Source: Caenorhabditis remanei
Lineage: Eukaryota > Nematoda > Chromadorea > Rhabditida > Rhabditidae
Direction: 5' to 3'
NCBI RefSeq assembly: GCF_010183535.1
Contig: NC_071330.1
Coordinates: 13,373,717 to 13,437,716 of the forward strand
DNA length: 64,000 bases
In this document: piece by piece, positions 1 through 12,089 of the stretch
How positions within the stretch are numbered: position 1 is the stretch's first letter
Layout of the letters: every line of letters begins with the position of its first letter
The notes under the pieces: generated by a model
Databases searched by the model: none
The model's input: the letters and a program-made list of their open reading frames with translations, nothing else
Told to the model about the DNA's origin: nothing
Translations under genes and position numbers: made by a program

Positions 1-193
1 GAAAATACAAGAATACTGGCCTAAAATGGTCATCAACCAGTTACTTTTCATCAGTTTTTCATTTATTCTTTTGTCGTTTTCAACTATTTTTCCTTAGTCA
101 TACTTAACTCAGCTTCACTTTAGAGCTGCGCTCGGAAGTTTCATCTGAGATGAAATTGCATCCGATTAGTAATCGGATTACGCTAAAGCCAAA

Positions 194-547
194 AAACTGA
201 TCAATTGAATTTGCACATTGTGTAAATTCAAAAAAGAGCGTTCATTTTTGGAGAAAAGTGTACTGCACAATATGTAAACCATTAAACTAACATTCCTGAA
301 AAATCGTTGGCAACGATGTTTGCTTTGGTCGCATTTTCGCTTCGAGACCCAACTACAGTAACTAGAGTAATCTCAAAAGGATTGGCCTAAAAGTGTGTTC
401 TATCAGTCATTCTATTTTTTCCATCCTCCCCTTTAGATTTCGCATTTTTGGTATTGCAAAAGTTTTTATGTGCACTTCAAGTTTCAACGAATTTGTGCAA
501 AACGAATAGTATTCGTTTTACCCAAAAACGCTGCAGTATTCCTATGG
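194..547. repeat. Upstream repeat block, copy 1
   Basis: This block is closely similar, in the same orientation, to 3331-3681. Shared landmarks in order are a gene-distal ACTGATCAATTGAA word, ATCGTTGGCAACGAT, a CGCATTTTCGCTTCGAGACC unit, CCCAACTACAGTAA, and AACGAATAGTATTCGTTTTA. Each copy lies upstream of one member of the paralogous gene pair at 865 and 4248, so the upstream region was probably duplicated with the gene. No coding signal is seen. Confidence 0.75.
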
Positions 548-830
548 TAGCATTTTCGTTTTGAGACCCAACTACAGTAAACCAAAACATTACTGAAAAA
601 TCGTTGGCAACGATTTTTGCTGTAATATTCCTTTGGTCGCATTTTCGCTTCAAAACCCAACTACAGTAATCCGCAAATACATTATTTCATGAAACTTCAA
701 AAATACTGGCCTAAATTCACCACGAATCCATTCCTTTTCATTTTCATCATTCGCTTTTTTGTTTTTTTTTTCAACCTAGCGCGACGCACGCAATCTCTTC
801 CACCTTTTTGTTATCCGATTAGTAATCGAA

Positions 831-864
831 TTGTCTTTTCCAGGTAATCTGCTAACTCATCGCA
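831..864 (+). promoter_or_regulatory. Candidate trans-splice acceptor before the 865 gene
   Basis: TCTTTTCCAG is followed by GTAATCT and then the start codon about 20 bases later. The paralogue has the same arrangement (TTTTCAG then GTAATCT, then ATG at 4248). An unpaired 3' splice site directly upstream of the first ATG is the usual sign of spliced-leader addition in nematodes. That it is used is an inference. Confidence 0.5.
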
Positions 865-2495
865 ATGTCTTCTATCGTGAACACTCCAAGAGAAAAAACT
901 GGACTCCTGGAGACCTCCCACGAGAACATCATCCAAAAAGTGGTCGGTGAGATTCTGGAAACCGTGGAAATCATGGAACGTCTTCTGTCGGATGTGGAGA
1001 GCAGTTTGGATGCTCCAGATGTAGTTGAAATGGTCGTCGAAGCACCAGAGGCTTCACCAAACGTTGTCAACGTCATCAATGCATCGGAAACTGTTGCTGA
1101 GCCTCCAATCGAGAATCCAGCAGAAGACATCGAGGTAAAACTTTATGCTCCAAGAGATTCTGAATTTCAAAACATCTATTTTCAGATTCTTGATGTCCAG
1201 TCTCCAGAATCTTCCACTGTCGTGACAATTCATTTCAATCATTCTCCAGAAGTCATCAACGTCTCTGTTGTCGTCACCGGGTCTTCTGATGATTCTTCTG
1301 AAGTTGTCGCTGAGAATTCATCTGACGTCTCCAACTCCAGCAACCCCGTTGATGAGACTTCAGATGAAAACCATCAGGCGGAAGTCGGTAACAACGCGCT
1401 AAGGGAGATGACAAACCTTTTTAATGTGTCTGGAGCGTCGTCCAAGAAGTTAGACAGTGGCCCGCCAGCAAAGAAGCAGAAGATCGACATGCCACTTCAG
1501 ACATCTACATCAGAAGATTCTGATTCTGACGACAGCACTCAGAATGCGGTAGGCTTATTATCTATTTTTCTTTGCAGTTTTCCAAATTTTCGAATTTCAG
1601 ATGGCACCCACATCATCAACTCTCTCAGAAGCTCTGCTTCGAATCACCGATAGCGCAATGCCTCCGAGTATGCTGAAACATCGGGATGATGGTGTCTATA
1701 AGCATTGTCTTGTCATTGGAAAAAAGATTCAAGAGGAGCATTCCGAAGAGCAAATCGAGATGCTTATTCAAAATCCTCGACAGAGAACTGCACTCTATAG
1801 AAGATACTACGAGAACGGCTGGCTCCATGAGCCCAGCAAGAGCCGTATGGAACAGCTCCCGATCTACGCGGCTCTCATGGCTTCACTGACCAAATCCGCT
1901 TTCATGGATGGCCTTCAACGTGACAAGATGTGCACTGGCAATGACATCCATGTCAAGATTTTCGAGGCTTCTAGAATCAAGGATGCGGAGGTGGCTGAGC
2001 TTGTCAGACAATACACGTCTGGACAGAAGACTGCGAAAATGTTCGGAATGGACATATGGGCGATTCTGAATAATTATGAGAATGTGATGGGAGTGAAGAA
2101 GGTTGCAACACTCGGAGACGTACCCGATGGAGCGTACTTGGTATGCTATGGAGAGGTATTTACAGTAGCTTCACTGTTCTAGGAGTAATTAAAAAAGTTT
2201 CCAGCTCCCCGACTTCCCTTCCATCCAGTCCAAGCATCTCACATGTCTAATTGTCAATCCATCCAATCAATCAATCCGTCTCATATGTCATCTCGACCAT
2301 TTTGTAAATGGTGTGATCGCCGGAGCGGCTTGTGGACGATCTCAAGCCAATTTTCCGTGTATGTGGTTTGGTCCGACGGTGAAGCAGCCTTCTGGAGATA
2401 TGAAGACTGCCATCAAGTTGTCCGCGGCGTTCAGTGCTGTCACAGATGGAAAAAGAGACGTCAAGGACATCTATGGTGTCGATGGATACATCTAA
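865..2495 (+). CDS. Unrecognised nematode multi-exon protein (paralogue of 4248-6937)
   Basis: Four exons join in frame: 865-1134, 1186-1548, 1601-2155 and 2205-2495, giving 492 residues, with GT/AG borders throughout. The N-terminal ~210 residues are acidic and Ser/Val-rich, look disordered, and end in a basic patch (KKQK) followed by EDSDSDDSTQ. The C-terminal ~280 residues (exons 3-4) look globular, starting MAPTSSTLSEALL and carrying the conserved phrases GWLHEPSK and MEQLPIYA. The paralogue at 4248 has the same exon plan, the same basic-acidic junction and the same LPD(F/I)..IQSKHL start of the last exon. I do not recognise the family and assign no function. A nuclear role would fit the basic and acidic linker but is only a guess. 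The reading frame is intact. Confidence 0.85.
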
Positions 2496-2725
2496 TTGTT
2501 GTCTTTTTTGAAAATGTTTTGTTGTTGTTTTACTAGTTTTTTTTCTATATTGTTATCTGTTATCTTTTGTTATCTTACATGTTTCTTTCTGATCTCGAAG
2601 GTCATCTGAATATCTCATCTGTTCCATTTGTTACATTTCTTACTGGAAATAAAGAATACTCTAGAATTTTTAGATGTACACTCTTCCCTTGAATTTCAAT
2701 CGCCTCAACCTCGTTTATCTCCGAG

Positions 2726-2802
2726 CGTCCCGATGGCGCAGTCGGTAACACGGCGGCCTGTCGTACAAGAGGTCGCTGGTTCAAGTTTTGGTGATGGCAT
2801 CC
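2726..2802 (+). pseudogene. Degenerate tRNA-like sequence
   Basis: TGGCGCAGTCGG matches the internal A-box consensus of tRNA genes, and GGTTCAAGTTT about 38 bases further resembles a B box. Between them GGCCT/AGGTC can pair as an anticodon stem, but the loop is ten bases instead of seven. The T stem and acceptor stem do not pair properly. It is best read as a decayed tRNA or tRNA-derived SINE head; a functional tRNA is unlikely. Confidence 0.45.
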
Positions 2803-2879
2803 AAAAAATGAATGAGCGTAAAAACGGTTAGTAATCGTTTCGATTTGATCCGGTATCAAAGAGATCGGAAGTTTCATGA

Positions 2880-4140
2880 ATGATGATGAAAAAACATCCG
2901 ATTAGTAATCGGATGGTATAAAATCGGAAAAATTGAAATTGCACATTCTGTAAATTCAAAAAACCGTGTTTGAATTGAAGTTGGTCGCATTTTCGCGTCG
3001 AGACCCAAGGTACAGTAACCTTGAAAACACTGGATTATTGGCCTAAAACAGGAACCAGGCATTCATTACTTCTCGTTTCTTGTTTCCAATCTGCTTCTTC
3101 TCTTATGATGTGTATCTCGTAACAGAACATGTCGCATTTTCCGTTCGAGACTCAACTACAGTACCCTAGTATTCTTAGAAAGATGCTTCGTTGCCATTTC
3201 GAAAAACGGTTAGTAATCGTTTTTATGGAAACAATCGCACGATTTAAGGCAGTATAGATAACACTGATTGTTACTAAGTTTCAGTCAATAAAAACGCTTT
3301 GATCGCATTTTCGCTTCGAGACCCAACTACAAACTGATCAATTGAAATTGCACATTGTGTAAATTCAAAAAAAGAGTGTTCATTTTTGAAGAAAAGAGCA
3401 CTGCACACTATGTATTGAACTAACATTACTGAAAAAATCGTTGGCAACGATTTTTGCTGTGGTCGCATTTTTGCTTCGAGACCCAACTACAGTAACTAGA
3501 GTAATCCCAAAAGGTTTGGCCTATAAGTGTGTTCTATCAGTCATTCTACTTTTTCCATCCTCCCCTTTTGATTTCGCATTTTTGGTATTGCAAAAGTTGT
3601 TTTGTGCACTTCAAGTTTCAACGAATTAGTGCAAAACGAATAGTATTCGTTTTACCCAAAAAAGCTGCAGTATTCCTGTGGAGACAACTACAGTAAACCA
3701 AATAATTAAAATATGATGTGCCTAAAACGTGTCAGTTTAAAAAATGAATGAGCGTAAAAACGATTAGTAATCGTTTTTACGCTCTTTTTTTTGTTGAAAA
3801 AATTTGTGAATAAAACTTGTTGCCGTAAAACTACTGTGGCCGCATTTTCTCTTTGAGACCCAACTACAATAATCCAAGAAATTCCAAAAATACTGGCCTA
3901 AAATGGGCACCAACCAGTTATCAAGTCATTTCTGTTTTCTTGACTCTGTTTACAAACTTTTTTTTGGAAATTTAGGAAATTGTGCACTGCAAAATTCATA
4001 ATAATTTGTGCAAAGCAAAACTCAGTCATGTTGTGAGAAAATTCTCAATACTAAGTGTCTTTCTTGCTACAGTAACCCACTCACTGATCGCATTTTCCAT
4101 TTGAAACCCAGCTACCGTAATCTGATAAATTTCACGTAAT
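2880..4140. repeat. Array of short TACAGTA-type repeats between the paralogues
   Basis: The intergenic stretch consists of repeated words: GATTAGTAATCG palindromes, CGCATTTTCGCTTCGAGACC, CAACTACAGTAA, and TGGCCTAAAA. The sub-block 3331-3681 is the second copy of 194-547. No exon-like reading frame was seen. Confidence 0.7.
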
Positions 4141-4247
4141 TCGCTTAAAACCTCTCCCGGTTATTTATTGTTTTCACAACTTCATTTTTTCCTGCTCCTG
4201 TATAAATGTGCACTGCACAAATTTGATAAATTTTCAGGTAATCTATA

Positions 4248-6937
4248 ATGTCTGCTCATTCCACTGCAATGACATCCATCGAAAACATTAGCCTTCTCAT
4301 TTTAAAAATTCAGGACTCTAAAGTTCAAAAGGTACTTTTTTTGAATATTCAGAGATTTCATAACTCAATTTCAGAAAACTTCTGAGAATATCAAAGCGCC
4401 AAAATCCACCTCAACAGCTTACCCGATTACAACTATCAAAGAGGAAGTTCCAGATTCAGATGATTCTGAAAATGAGGGAAATCCAAAGCAGAAGAAGAAG
4501 AAAGTGACGGTTGTGGAAGATTCTGAAGTAAGTGACGTCGAAGAAGACGTCAAGCCTATTCTGAAGACTGAGGTTGCTCAAGGATCAGAAGCTTCGGAGG
4601 TTCTGGGAAACATCGATATTTCTGAAATCATTAGTGATGTTGAGGTAAGAATTTAGTATAAAATCCAAGAAATTCACCGCAATATTTAGATGGTTGATGT
4701 CTCGCCAGCCGACGTCAACACTGAAGTCATAGAACGTCTTGTGACGGAGGTGGAGAGGTCTCCAGACGTTTCCACTACAGTCGTCAAAGCAACGGATCCA
4801 CCCAAGATTTCTGAAGTCACAATGAATGAAGAATCTCCAAGAATTGATGGCGACGTTGAGGTAAGAGTTTGAATTCTACAAAAGTTCAGGATTTAAATAA
4901 CCTTTATTTCCAGATGCCACACGCAAAATCTCCGCGACATCATTTTACTGATGTAATCTTTGTTTCTCCTACCGTCGTTAATACCCAAGGCTCTTCTCCA
5001 AAAGTCGTTGACGTTGACGTTGATAAGGATTCATCTAGTACTACCAGAAGTGTTAGCGAGTCTTCAGATGACGTGGAGGTATACACTTCCAAACCGGATA
5101 ATTTCAAATCAAAACTTCATTTTAGGTACCTGAACAGCAATCTGATGAAGAATATGATACTTATGAAGCCGAGGTTATCCAAGTCAACAAAACTAGAATC
5201 CGTGACGCTGTTGATGAGGATTCAGATGAAGACCGTCAACTCGGTTACAGCGTGATGTCAAAAGTAGCGAACATTTTTTCTGCATCTTCTGATAAATCAG
5301 GACCATCTCTAAAAAAGCAGAAGAAACACATGGCACTTCAGATGTCTTCATCAGAAGATTCTGATTCTGACGACACCACTCAAATGACGGTAAGCTCATT
5401 TGATATCTCCTAATTTCCCAAAACTTTAAATATCGGCTTACAGATGGCTCCCACATCTTCATCTCTCTCAGAAGCACTGCTTGAAATCGGCATGCCATCC
5501 GGTGCTCCGAGTATGCGCAAACACCGGGATGAAGGTGTCTATAACCATTGTGTTAGCATTGGAAAAAAGATCAAAGCGGAGCATACCAAAGAGCAAATCA
5601 ATCTCCTCACTTATTTCTCCACTGCACGGAATGAGCTCTACCAAAGATACTGCAGAAGCGGTTGGCTCCATGAGACCAACAAGACTAAAATGGAGCAGCT
5701 CCCTATCTACGCGTTCCTGATGGCGCCTCTCACCAAAAATGTCTACATGGAGGGTCTTAAAAACGATAAAATCAAAACGGCCAACGACGTTCATGTGAAG
5801 ATTTTTGAAGCTTCTCGATTCGACGACTCCACCACTGCGGAATGTCTGCAAATGTGGATTTCTGGAAGTATCCAGAGTTCCACGTTCAAGATATGCTTGT
5901 CGTTGATCAGAGAGGCGAATGAGATTTGGAGAGACTTGGCGAGCGGAAAAATCAAACATTTTGTGAAGGATATGAAGATTGTGGACAGTTTGGAGAAAAT
6001 TCCGGATTTCGGATTTTTGGTCTGCTTTCAGAAAGTAAGGCTTTACTAATATTTAATATTTTGAATCCGACCGGCCCGTAACTCGCTTAAATCGCAATCT
6101 CATGAGCTGAAAAATATACCAAAATGTAGATCTCGGCGAGTTCTATCTCTCTAATGCGTTTTTGACACGACCTAGATAAAAAATATGTAAATTCGAACTT
6201 AAAATAAGATTTGTTAGTTCTAATATCTGTAACTCTAAAGACGGATTACGGTTATCCGGGAAAATGCTTCAAAATGTGAAAAAAATGAACATTCCTATGA
6301 TAATACTCAAGAATACCCTAAATACAAATGTTCAGCTCGAAAATGCTCCAAAACAGTGCTGGTTGATTTTTGGGTTTCTAGGCCACGCAAAGTTCTTCCC
6401 TTTCAAAATTATTATAATTTGGGCCTAATGACTACTTGTTAATGTGGCCGGGCTATAATTGCTTTTTTTGCCTTTTTTTGAACTTTTTTCCTCAAAGATA
6501 TAGAACTCGCAGAGATCTACATTTTGGTATATTTTTCAGAACATAAAACTCAGTTTTAACCAAGTTACGCGCCGCCCCGCCCCCATGTATGATATTTATC
6601 TAACAACATATAATTTCAGCTCCCCGACATCGCCACTATCCAATCCAAACATCTCAATTGCCTTATCATCGAACCATCCTTCGCAACCACCCGTCTCATT
6701 CTGAGCCATACCGAGCAATGTGTTCGTGCGAGTGTCCATGAATCCGCGTATCGAGGAAATCAAGGAATTTTGAACTATTATTGCTTCGGACCCAAAATCA
6801 AGCCATTGCAGGATGATGTGAGACGTAAGACTTCGACGAACTTGGTTTCGGCATTCCGATTCTCAATGGGAGACTACTCGGCCAAGTTCTTCACGAACCC
6901 GGAGAACAGGCTCTATGCAATTTATGGTTATTTCTAG
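4248..6937 (+). CDS. Unrecognised nematode multi-exon protein (paralogue of 865-2495)
   Basis: Seven exons join without a frame break: 4248-4331, 4375-4644, 4690-4860, 4914-5078, 5126-5389, 5444-6034 and 6620-6937, about 620 residues. Exons 1-5 encode a long low-complexity acidic region with a KKKKVTVVED patch and, at the end of exon 5, the same EDSDSDD stretch as the neighbour. Exons 6-7 encode the conserved domain (MAPTSSSLSEALL, GWLHETNK, MEQLPIYAFL; last exon LPDIATIQSKHL). It is longer than its neighbour because of extra N-terminal exons. The last intron (6035-6619) is enlarged by a fold-back repeat. A trans-splice-like TTTTCAG lies 11 bases before the ATG. Function unknown. Confidence 0.85.
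6072..6580. repeat. Fold-back MITE in the last intron of the 4248 gene
   Basis: The outer ~75 bases of both sides are inverted copies: GGCCCGTAACTCGC at the left against GTTACGCGCCGCC at the right, each followed inward by AATATACCAAAATGTAGATC and GCGAGTTCTAT. A relative lies at 8433-8752 and a single arm near 44,105. The element is confined to the intron and leaves both splice sites intact. Confidence 0.75.
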
Positions 6938-8331
6938 AGATTCACTTTTTTGTAATTTGTTGTTGTTGTTGTTATCTAACCCTGATCTCTAATGATCCGA
7001 CGAATCTGTTCAATTTGTTTTGTTATGTCACAGTATGGAAATGAAATTTATTTCAGGAAAAGTTATGAATAAAGTTTTACCATAAAACCTACAGTAATCG
7101 CATTGCACCTTACTACGAGCATTATAAGCCTGTAGCTGACTAGAGCTATCCAGCATCAGTTTCGGTGTTGTTTTTCAGTAGGAGTTTCGACTAGATTGAT
7201 ATCTATTATACTAATTACTCATAAAAGAGAATGAAAAGTTTATTGAGAATTACTGTTAAAAATTGGATAATTAAACTTTAAAACAAATTTACATGGTTAA
7301 AGTGGTTCCAGTGGTGATTGAATGATAGTTTATTATTTAGATGTCAGAATATAAATCTCAGAAATTAGAACTCTTAACCAGAGTTCTGCAAAGAATGAAT
7401 ATATTATGTAACAAGTCAACTATTTATACTATTTTCTTCAGCTCCGCCTTGCCTGCTCCTCTCTTCTATCCTTGATCTTTTCCTGTGGAGGCGTTGATGG
7501 GGCGTTGTGACATACTGATACACTGTACTGCATGTAACCTTTCCACTGCGGCTGCTCCTTTGATTTTCTTCTGACATTAACTTGATATCTTCCTGGTTAT
7601 ACTGCAAATACCAAGATTGAAAAATATGACTTGAGAGAGAAACTAAATCTTACCTGTGAGATTCAACTTTAGTGTGTTTGCCGTTTCCTTTAGCAAAAAA
7701 GGTTCCTATTTCTTTTTTCGTCCCTTTCCTATTGCTCCGCCTTCTTAACGATGGTTCTGATGACGTCTCTTCTGATTCTTTCGCAGTACTCTTAATTTCT
7801 TCTTGATAAACCTTCCTTCGGCGAACTTGTTCTTGTTGGTGCGACCATGTTCTGTTCTCTGGACGGTCTCCTGTTGCTTTTTTCGTTCTTCATCTTCTTC
7901 CGTCTTCCGTTCCGTCATTGTTTTGATTGCCAGGTCTGCTTCATCAATCAATTTCTATGTTGCGACAGAGATTGTCTTCTTTTTCGGAATCCTGGGTAGT
8001 CCTTGGACTTTGCGTTGTCCGGCGTGGCTTCTCTTTTTAGTGTTCCAGTGAGTTCTACCGCATCATACTCCATCTCTTCTCCGGACATCTTGCGGACTTT
8101 TTCCTTTTTCCTCTAAAACGAAAAAATTATTCTTCTTTTTCTCCTTTTTTCTTTTCTTCCACTTCTTCCTGTTTTTCCTTATCATTTTCTTTTGTTCTTT
8201 TTTTTTCAAATTTTGCGCGGATTTGTCTTTTTTTGTTTTTTTCTAAGCTCCTCCTCTTTTCCTCCTTTACATATGGCTCCTGGATGTTTCGTGTTCCGGG
8301 TAAAATTGTTCAGAAAATACCTCACTTTTCA

Positions 8332-8424
8332 GTGATTTTTTTCATATTTGGTGTCGAAATGTCTTATAATAGATTATCTAGTTCTAACTTGAGACATTTC
8401 GACACCAAGAATGAAAAAATCATA
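8332..8424. repeat. Short perfect-stem hairpin
   Basis: GATTTTTTTCATATTTGGTG / TCGAAATGTCT on the left is matched by AGACATTTCGACACCAAGAATG / AAAAAATC on the right, with about 28 bases between. It is a compact stem-loop next to the MITE at 8433 and may be part of a nested insertion. Confidence 0.6.
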
Positions 8425-8432
8425 CTTGAAAA

Positions 8433-8752
8433 CCGGGCCAACACTGAGGGGCGCGTAAAACTAAATGTTATGAGCTGAAAAATATACCAAAATGTAGATC
8501 TCACTATCAGCGATTTCTATGACACTGACCTACATAGACCGGATGACTAGTTGTTAATGTGCCGCGGGCCGGGTAACTGTGCCAAAAACGCAAAAATTTG
8601 TCAAAAAAGTCAGTCTAAACCGGCCCTCGATACATTATTGATTTGCTATCCGGCCCGTATTCAATCAGAGACATAGATCCCGCTGAGATCTACATTTTGG
8701 TTTTTTTTCAGCTTACAATGATAAGTTTCAAGCGAGTTACGCGCCGGCCCGG
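8433..8752. repeat. Fold-back MITE, same family as 6072-6580
   Basis: The ends CCGGGCC...GCGCGTAA and TTACGCGCCGGCCCGG are inverted copies, with AATATACCAAAATGTAGATC inside the left arm and GATCTACATTTTGG inside the right arm. The family also occurs in an intron at 6072-6580. Confidence 0.7.
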
Positions 8753-9964
8753 TTTGCCTGATCCAAAAAATGGGTACCTATCAAAACATGTTTTTGATTT
8801 TTTTCGAAATTTCAAAGTAAAAGTAGAGACCGCAACATTTTTTTCAAACTCAATTTTCCATTAATATTTCCATCCTGGCCTGTTCTTCAGGTATATCGAA
8901 GTACATTCCCAAAATTTTTCCCGAAAATATTCACTCTCTCCGAAGTTACAGGACCTTTTAGTCAGCCATGTTTTCTACTGAATTCTCTTGGGGAATTCTT
9001 TCGTTTTCCTGACCACGCAAAAAATAGTTTCTGTTTTCACGTTCAATCCGTCAAATTTTGGAAAAAATTGGGAAAGTTCGAACCAGAAACTGTTTGATTA
9101 AAAACCCAGCGTGTTACCCATTGAACTAAATGAGCACAAATGTGACGCTGAAAATAGGAGAATATATTATTGACGTGATTTTTTTAAATTAAGGAGAATT
9201 TTTTGAAGGATTTTCAGCATATTTCGAGATAAAACATCAAATATCTAAAGTTCTACAATACGGATTTTTTAATTTCTAAGTGAATCTACATCGAAATTTT
9301 GCGTAGATTCTGATTCCGTCAAGAAACGATGCGAGTCTGACTTGCATTAACCTGAACTGACGGAAAAACTACTTTTCTTTTTGAATCTGTTGTCTTCGGA
9401 CACCGAAAAAACCACATTTTACGAATCAAGCGCTTTCCAAATCTTGGCTCCAGGTACCTGAAGAGATTTCCGAAAACAATATGTCAGAAAATATATAGGT
9501 AATCACTGTAAATTTTTTGATGTGATGCCTCGAAGTTCAGCTGGCTCCCAAAAAAATTCTACAACACGAAAATTGAATTTTCTTTCAAAACCTATTGGAG
9601 TATGTCCAGAACTACTAGAAACAGTAAAAAAACGATGCGAGTCTGACCTACAACGATCTCAACGTGACATTTTTCTGAAAAAAGCGAAACGTTTTTTGAG
9701 TTTTCTGAGAAAATTAAACATTTGGGTGAAACGAAAGTCTGTTCATTGAATTCTACGTACTCGATTACATGGGGGTAAAAAATTTTCATTCTGTTTTAGC
9801 GTACTGGGCTTTCAGGGCAGACCGTCAAACGTTCTGATAAGCTCCCCATTACGCCCCAAGAGAAGAAAATGAAAAACTCCGCCCACGTTCATTGCGCTCC
9901 CTAAGTAAAAGTGCTTAAATTTTCCAAGCTAAACTTTTTTCAAAATAATTTCAAAATAATTGAA
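8753..9964. other. No gene recognised
   Basis: AT-rich sequence with scattered short open frames. The phrase AAACGATGCGAGTCTGAC occurs twice (about 9325 and 9632), showing internal duplication. I see no splice-compatible coding region and no recognisable domain. Confidence 0.5.
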
Positions 9965-10249
9965 ATAAAGTGATTCCAGTGGTGATTTGTATAATGGTTT
10001 ATTAGTACGATGTCAGAAATCTCAGATATCAGAACTCTTTGACCAGAGTTCTGTCAAGCATAAAATAGTTTAACAGGAAGAGTATTTATACTTATTTTCT
10101 TCGGCTCCTGCCTCGTCAGCTTCTCTTCTCCTTCCATGCTATTCTTCTGCGGAGGCGTTGGGACGTTGTGATAACGTGCTTCTCAGTACCGCCTTTTGAT
10201 TGACCTTTCTGCCGCCGCTCCTATACTTAACGTCTTATCCTCTGTCGGA

Positions 10250-10990
10250 GGCACGTTGAAAAAATAGACCAACTCACTCTCTGAACACATCTTGATAGTA
10301 TAGCTTTCTACCATTTTATCCCAATTGATCGATTCCAGATCTTCAGATGCTGAAAAAATTTTAGTTTATAAATTTTGAACTGTCTGTTTCTTATCAGGTC
10401 AGTATAGTCATAACATTTATTACCGTAACTCTACAGTTATTACCGTAACTCTAACAATTTTGATAGTTTTTAGGTTTTCAGTTGAAATCGTCCAAATTTG
10501 AGAGCGTATCATGCTATTACTGATTGCCTTTCAGGTAAATTTCTAATGAATCATATAGATCAAAAGTAATACTCAATTTTTTAATTTGACGGTCACTCCC
10601 TAGACAGTTATGGTAATTTCTTCCTCAACTCGTCTCATTTTAGTGAAAAGTAGAGTGACTTTTGACCTGTCGTCTTAAAATGACCATAACTCTCTAAGGA
10701 ATGTTTGTACAAAAAAGTTGTCAACTACAAAAATTAAGCTCTGATTATAATCTGTAAGATCCATAAAAAATCTACTTGATGGGACAATCAGTGATATCAT
10801 GACACTCTCTCAAAGTTGGACATTTTCAATTGAAAACGGTCAAAGTTTACACGTGTATCTAATTTTATAACAATACAGACAAGTTGCTAACTATAAAAAT
10901 GAAGACATAATTTTTGCCTATCCAATCATTTAAGTTTTTCCAAATTAGAATAATTTGTTTCTCGAAATGACTTCCAGGACTGATTTAAAC
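10250..10990. other. No gene; dispersed MITE fragments
   Basis: The stretch contains CATGACACTCTCTCAAAGTTGGACATTTTC-type wording, which recurs near 17,780, 44,170 and 53,010, together with AAAAAAGTTGTCAACTAC. These are pieces of a dispersed fold-back family. No coding region is seen. Confidence 0.5.
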
Positions 10991-11009
10991 AACACTGAAA
11001 AAAACTCAC

Positions 11010-11110
11010 CTTTTCCACATCACAGTCTCCACAATTATCACAAAATAAATAATTAGAATTAGAATTTAATAAAAATAAGAATACATTTTTCGGAGTCTAT
11101 TCAGTAAGAC
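11010..11110 (-). promoter_or_regulatory. Promoter/first-exon cassette, copy A
   Basis: On the minus strand this reads TTACTGAATAG, then GAAAAATGTATTC, then TTTTTATTAAATTCTAATT, ending in GGAAAAG followed by the splice donor GTGAGT. It is closest to copy B at 12,255. No coding sequence was identified downstream. Confidence 0.6.
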
Positions 11111-11346
11111 CCCTAGGATTGGTGAAATGAAGATGAAGAAAAGAGAGGTAGCGCCGGTGATATTACACTATTTTTTAGGTCCATTACACAATGTTATCAG
11201 GTCAAATCGGAGAGAGAGAGGAGTTTTACACTTGACATGTTTTCGAGGTTTGGAAGAAGAGGGTTCTGGTAAATCAACAAGTAAACATAATAAAATTTTT
11301 GAAAAAAATTTTTTTGAGAGAGTTGTTTTTGAGAAATTTTTAATAG

Positions 11347-11682
11347 CCTCTTGTCACAGGGTCTAGGGGTGAGTAGTGAAAATAAACGCGCTCCGCTGAA
11401 ATCAGCTAAAATTTTAGCGCGAAATTCAAAATTAATTTTTTATTTAAAAATTTTATTTATTTATTTAATAGGATTGATCTTGAAAAGATACAAGACAGTC
11501 GAAAAACTGGTCAAAAATGCGCAAAAACGGACATAAATCGACTCAAAAAGTGGTCGATTAAGCTGCGTATCAAAACGTAATGCTTAACGTCGAATTGAAA
11601 AAATTAAAATTTGAATTTGCCGCCAATGTCTAGTGGAGCGCATACGATATCAGTACTCATCCCGAGACCCTGTGTCTTGTGG
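11347..11682. repeat. Fold-back MITE
   Basis: The left end CCTCTTGTCACAGGGTCT and the right end AGACCCTGTGTCTTGTGG are inverted copies. The similarity continues inward through the (T/C)GAGTA(G/C)TG and GCGCTCC words. The core is AT-rich with no open frame of interest. Confidence 0.7.
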
Positions 11683-12089
11683 CTTGCGACAGGCCTTTTT
11701 TTGACACTTCGAGGCCTCATAACTTTTAAAGGATAATTTTCGGGCCTGGCTCTAAAAACTTTTTCTCTTTTTCCTAAAAAAATCCCAATTTTTGGAATAC
11801 CGGTGTCCCCCTTTAAGGCCAATTTTCAGAGTCTTTGCAAGTTTTTGAGTTCATACAACTACATATAAATTGAAATCGTTCATATTCCTCACGCCTCTGC
11901 TCCCTTTTGCACTCAAGGAGCAATGTCCAACGCGTCCTAGGCGCGCCAGGTGCTCTTGACTCTTGACATGTTTTCCAGCAAACAGAAAAGATAAATCGAG
12001 AGAAAAACCTCTTTTGCATGCATTATCCAAATTTCTACTCTCACTCCCTCTCTCTCATTTCCGCCCGACCGGAAAAAGGGGAACACATT

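Larger units (their letters stand above)
7290..10330 (-). mobile_element. Degraded LTR-type element (direct repeat pair 7290-7600 / 9965-10245)
   Basis: Two related direct repeats share TTCCAGTGGTGATT, GATGTCAGAA, CCAGAGTTCTG, a TATTTATACT box, TTTTCTTC, CTCCGCCTT-like and GGAGGCGTTG words. On the minus strand the order is TATA box, then AATAAA-like signal, then CACCACTGGAAT, which resembles an LTR. The 2.3 kb between them holds polypyrimidine sequence, a hairpin, a MITE and no intact gag or pol frame. A minus-strand stretch at 7745-7951 is Lys/Glu-rich but not identifiable. Simple duplication of a promoter-like segment is an alternative. Confidence 0.45.
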
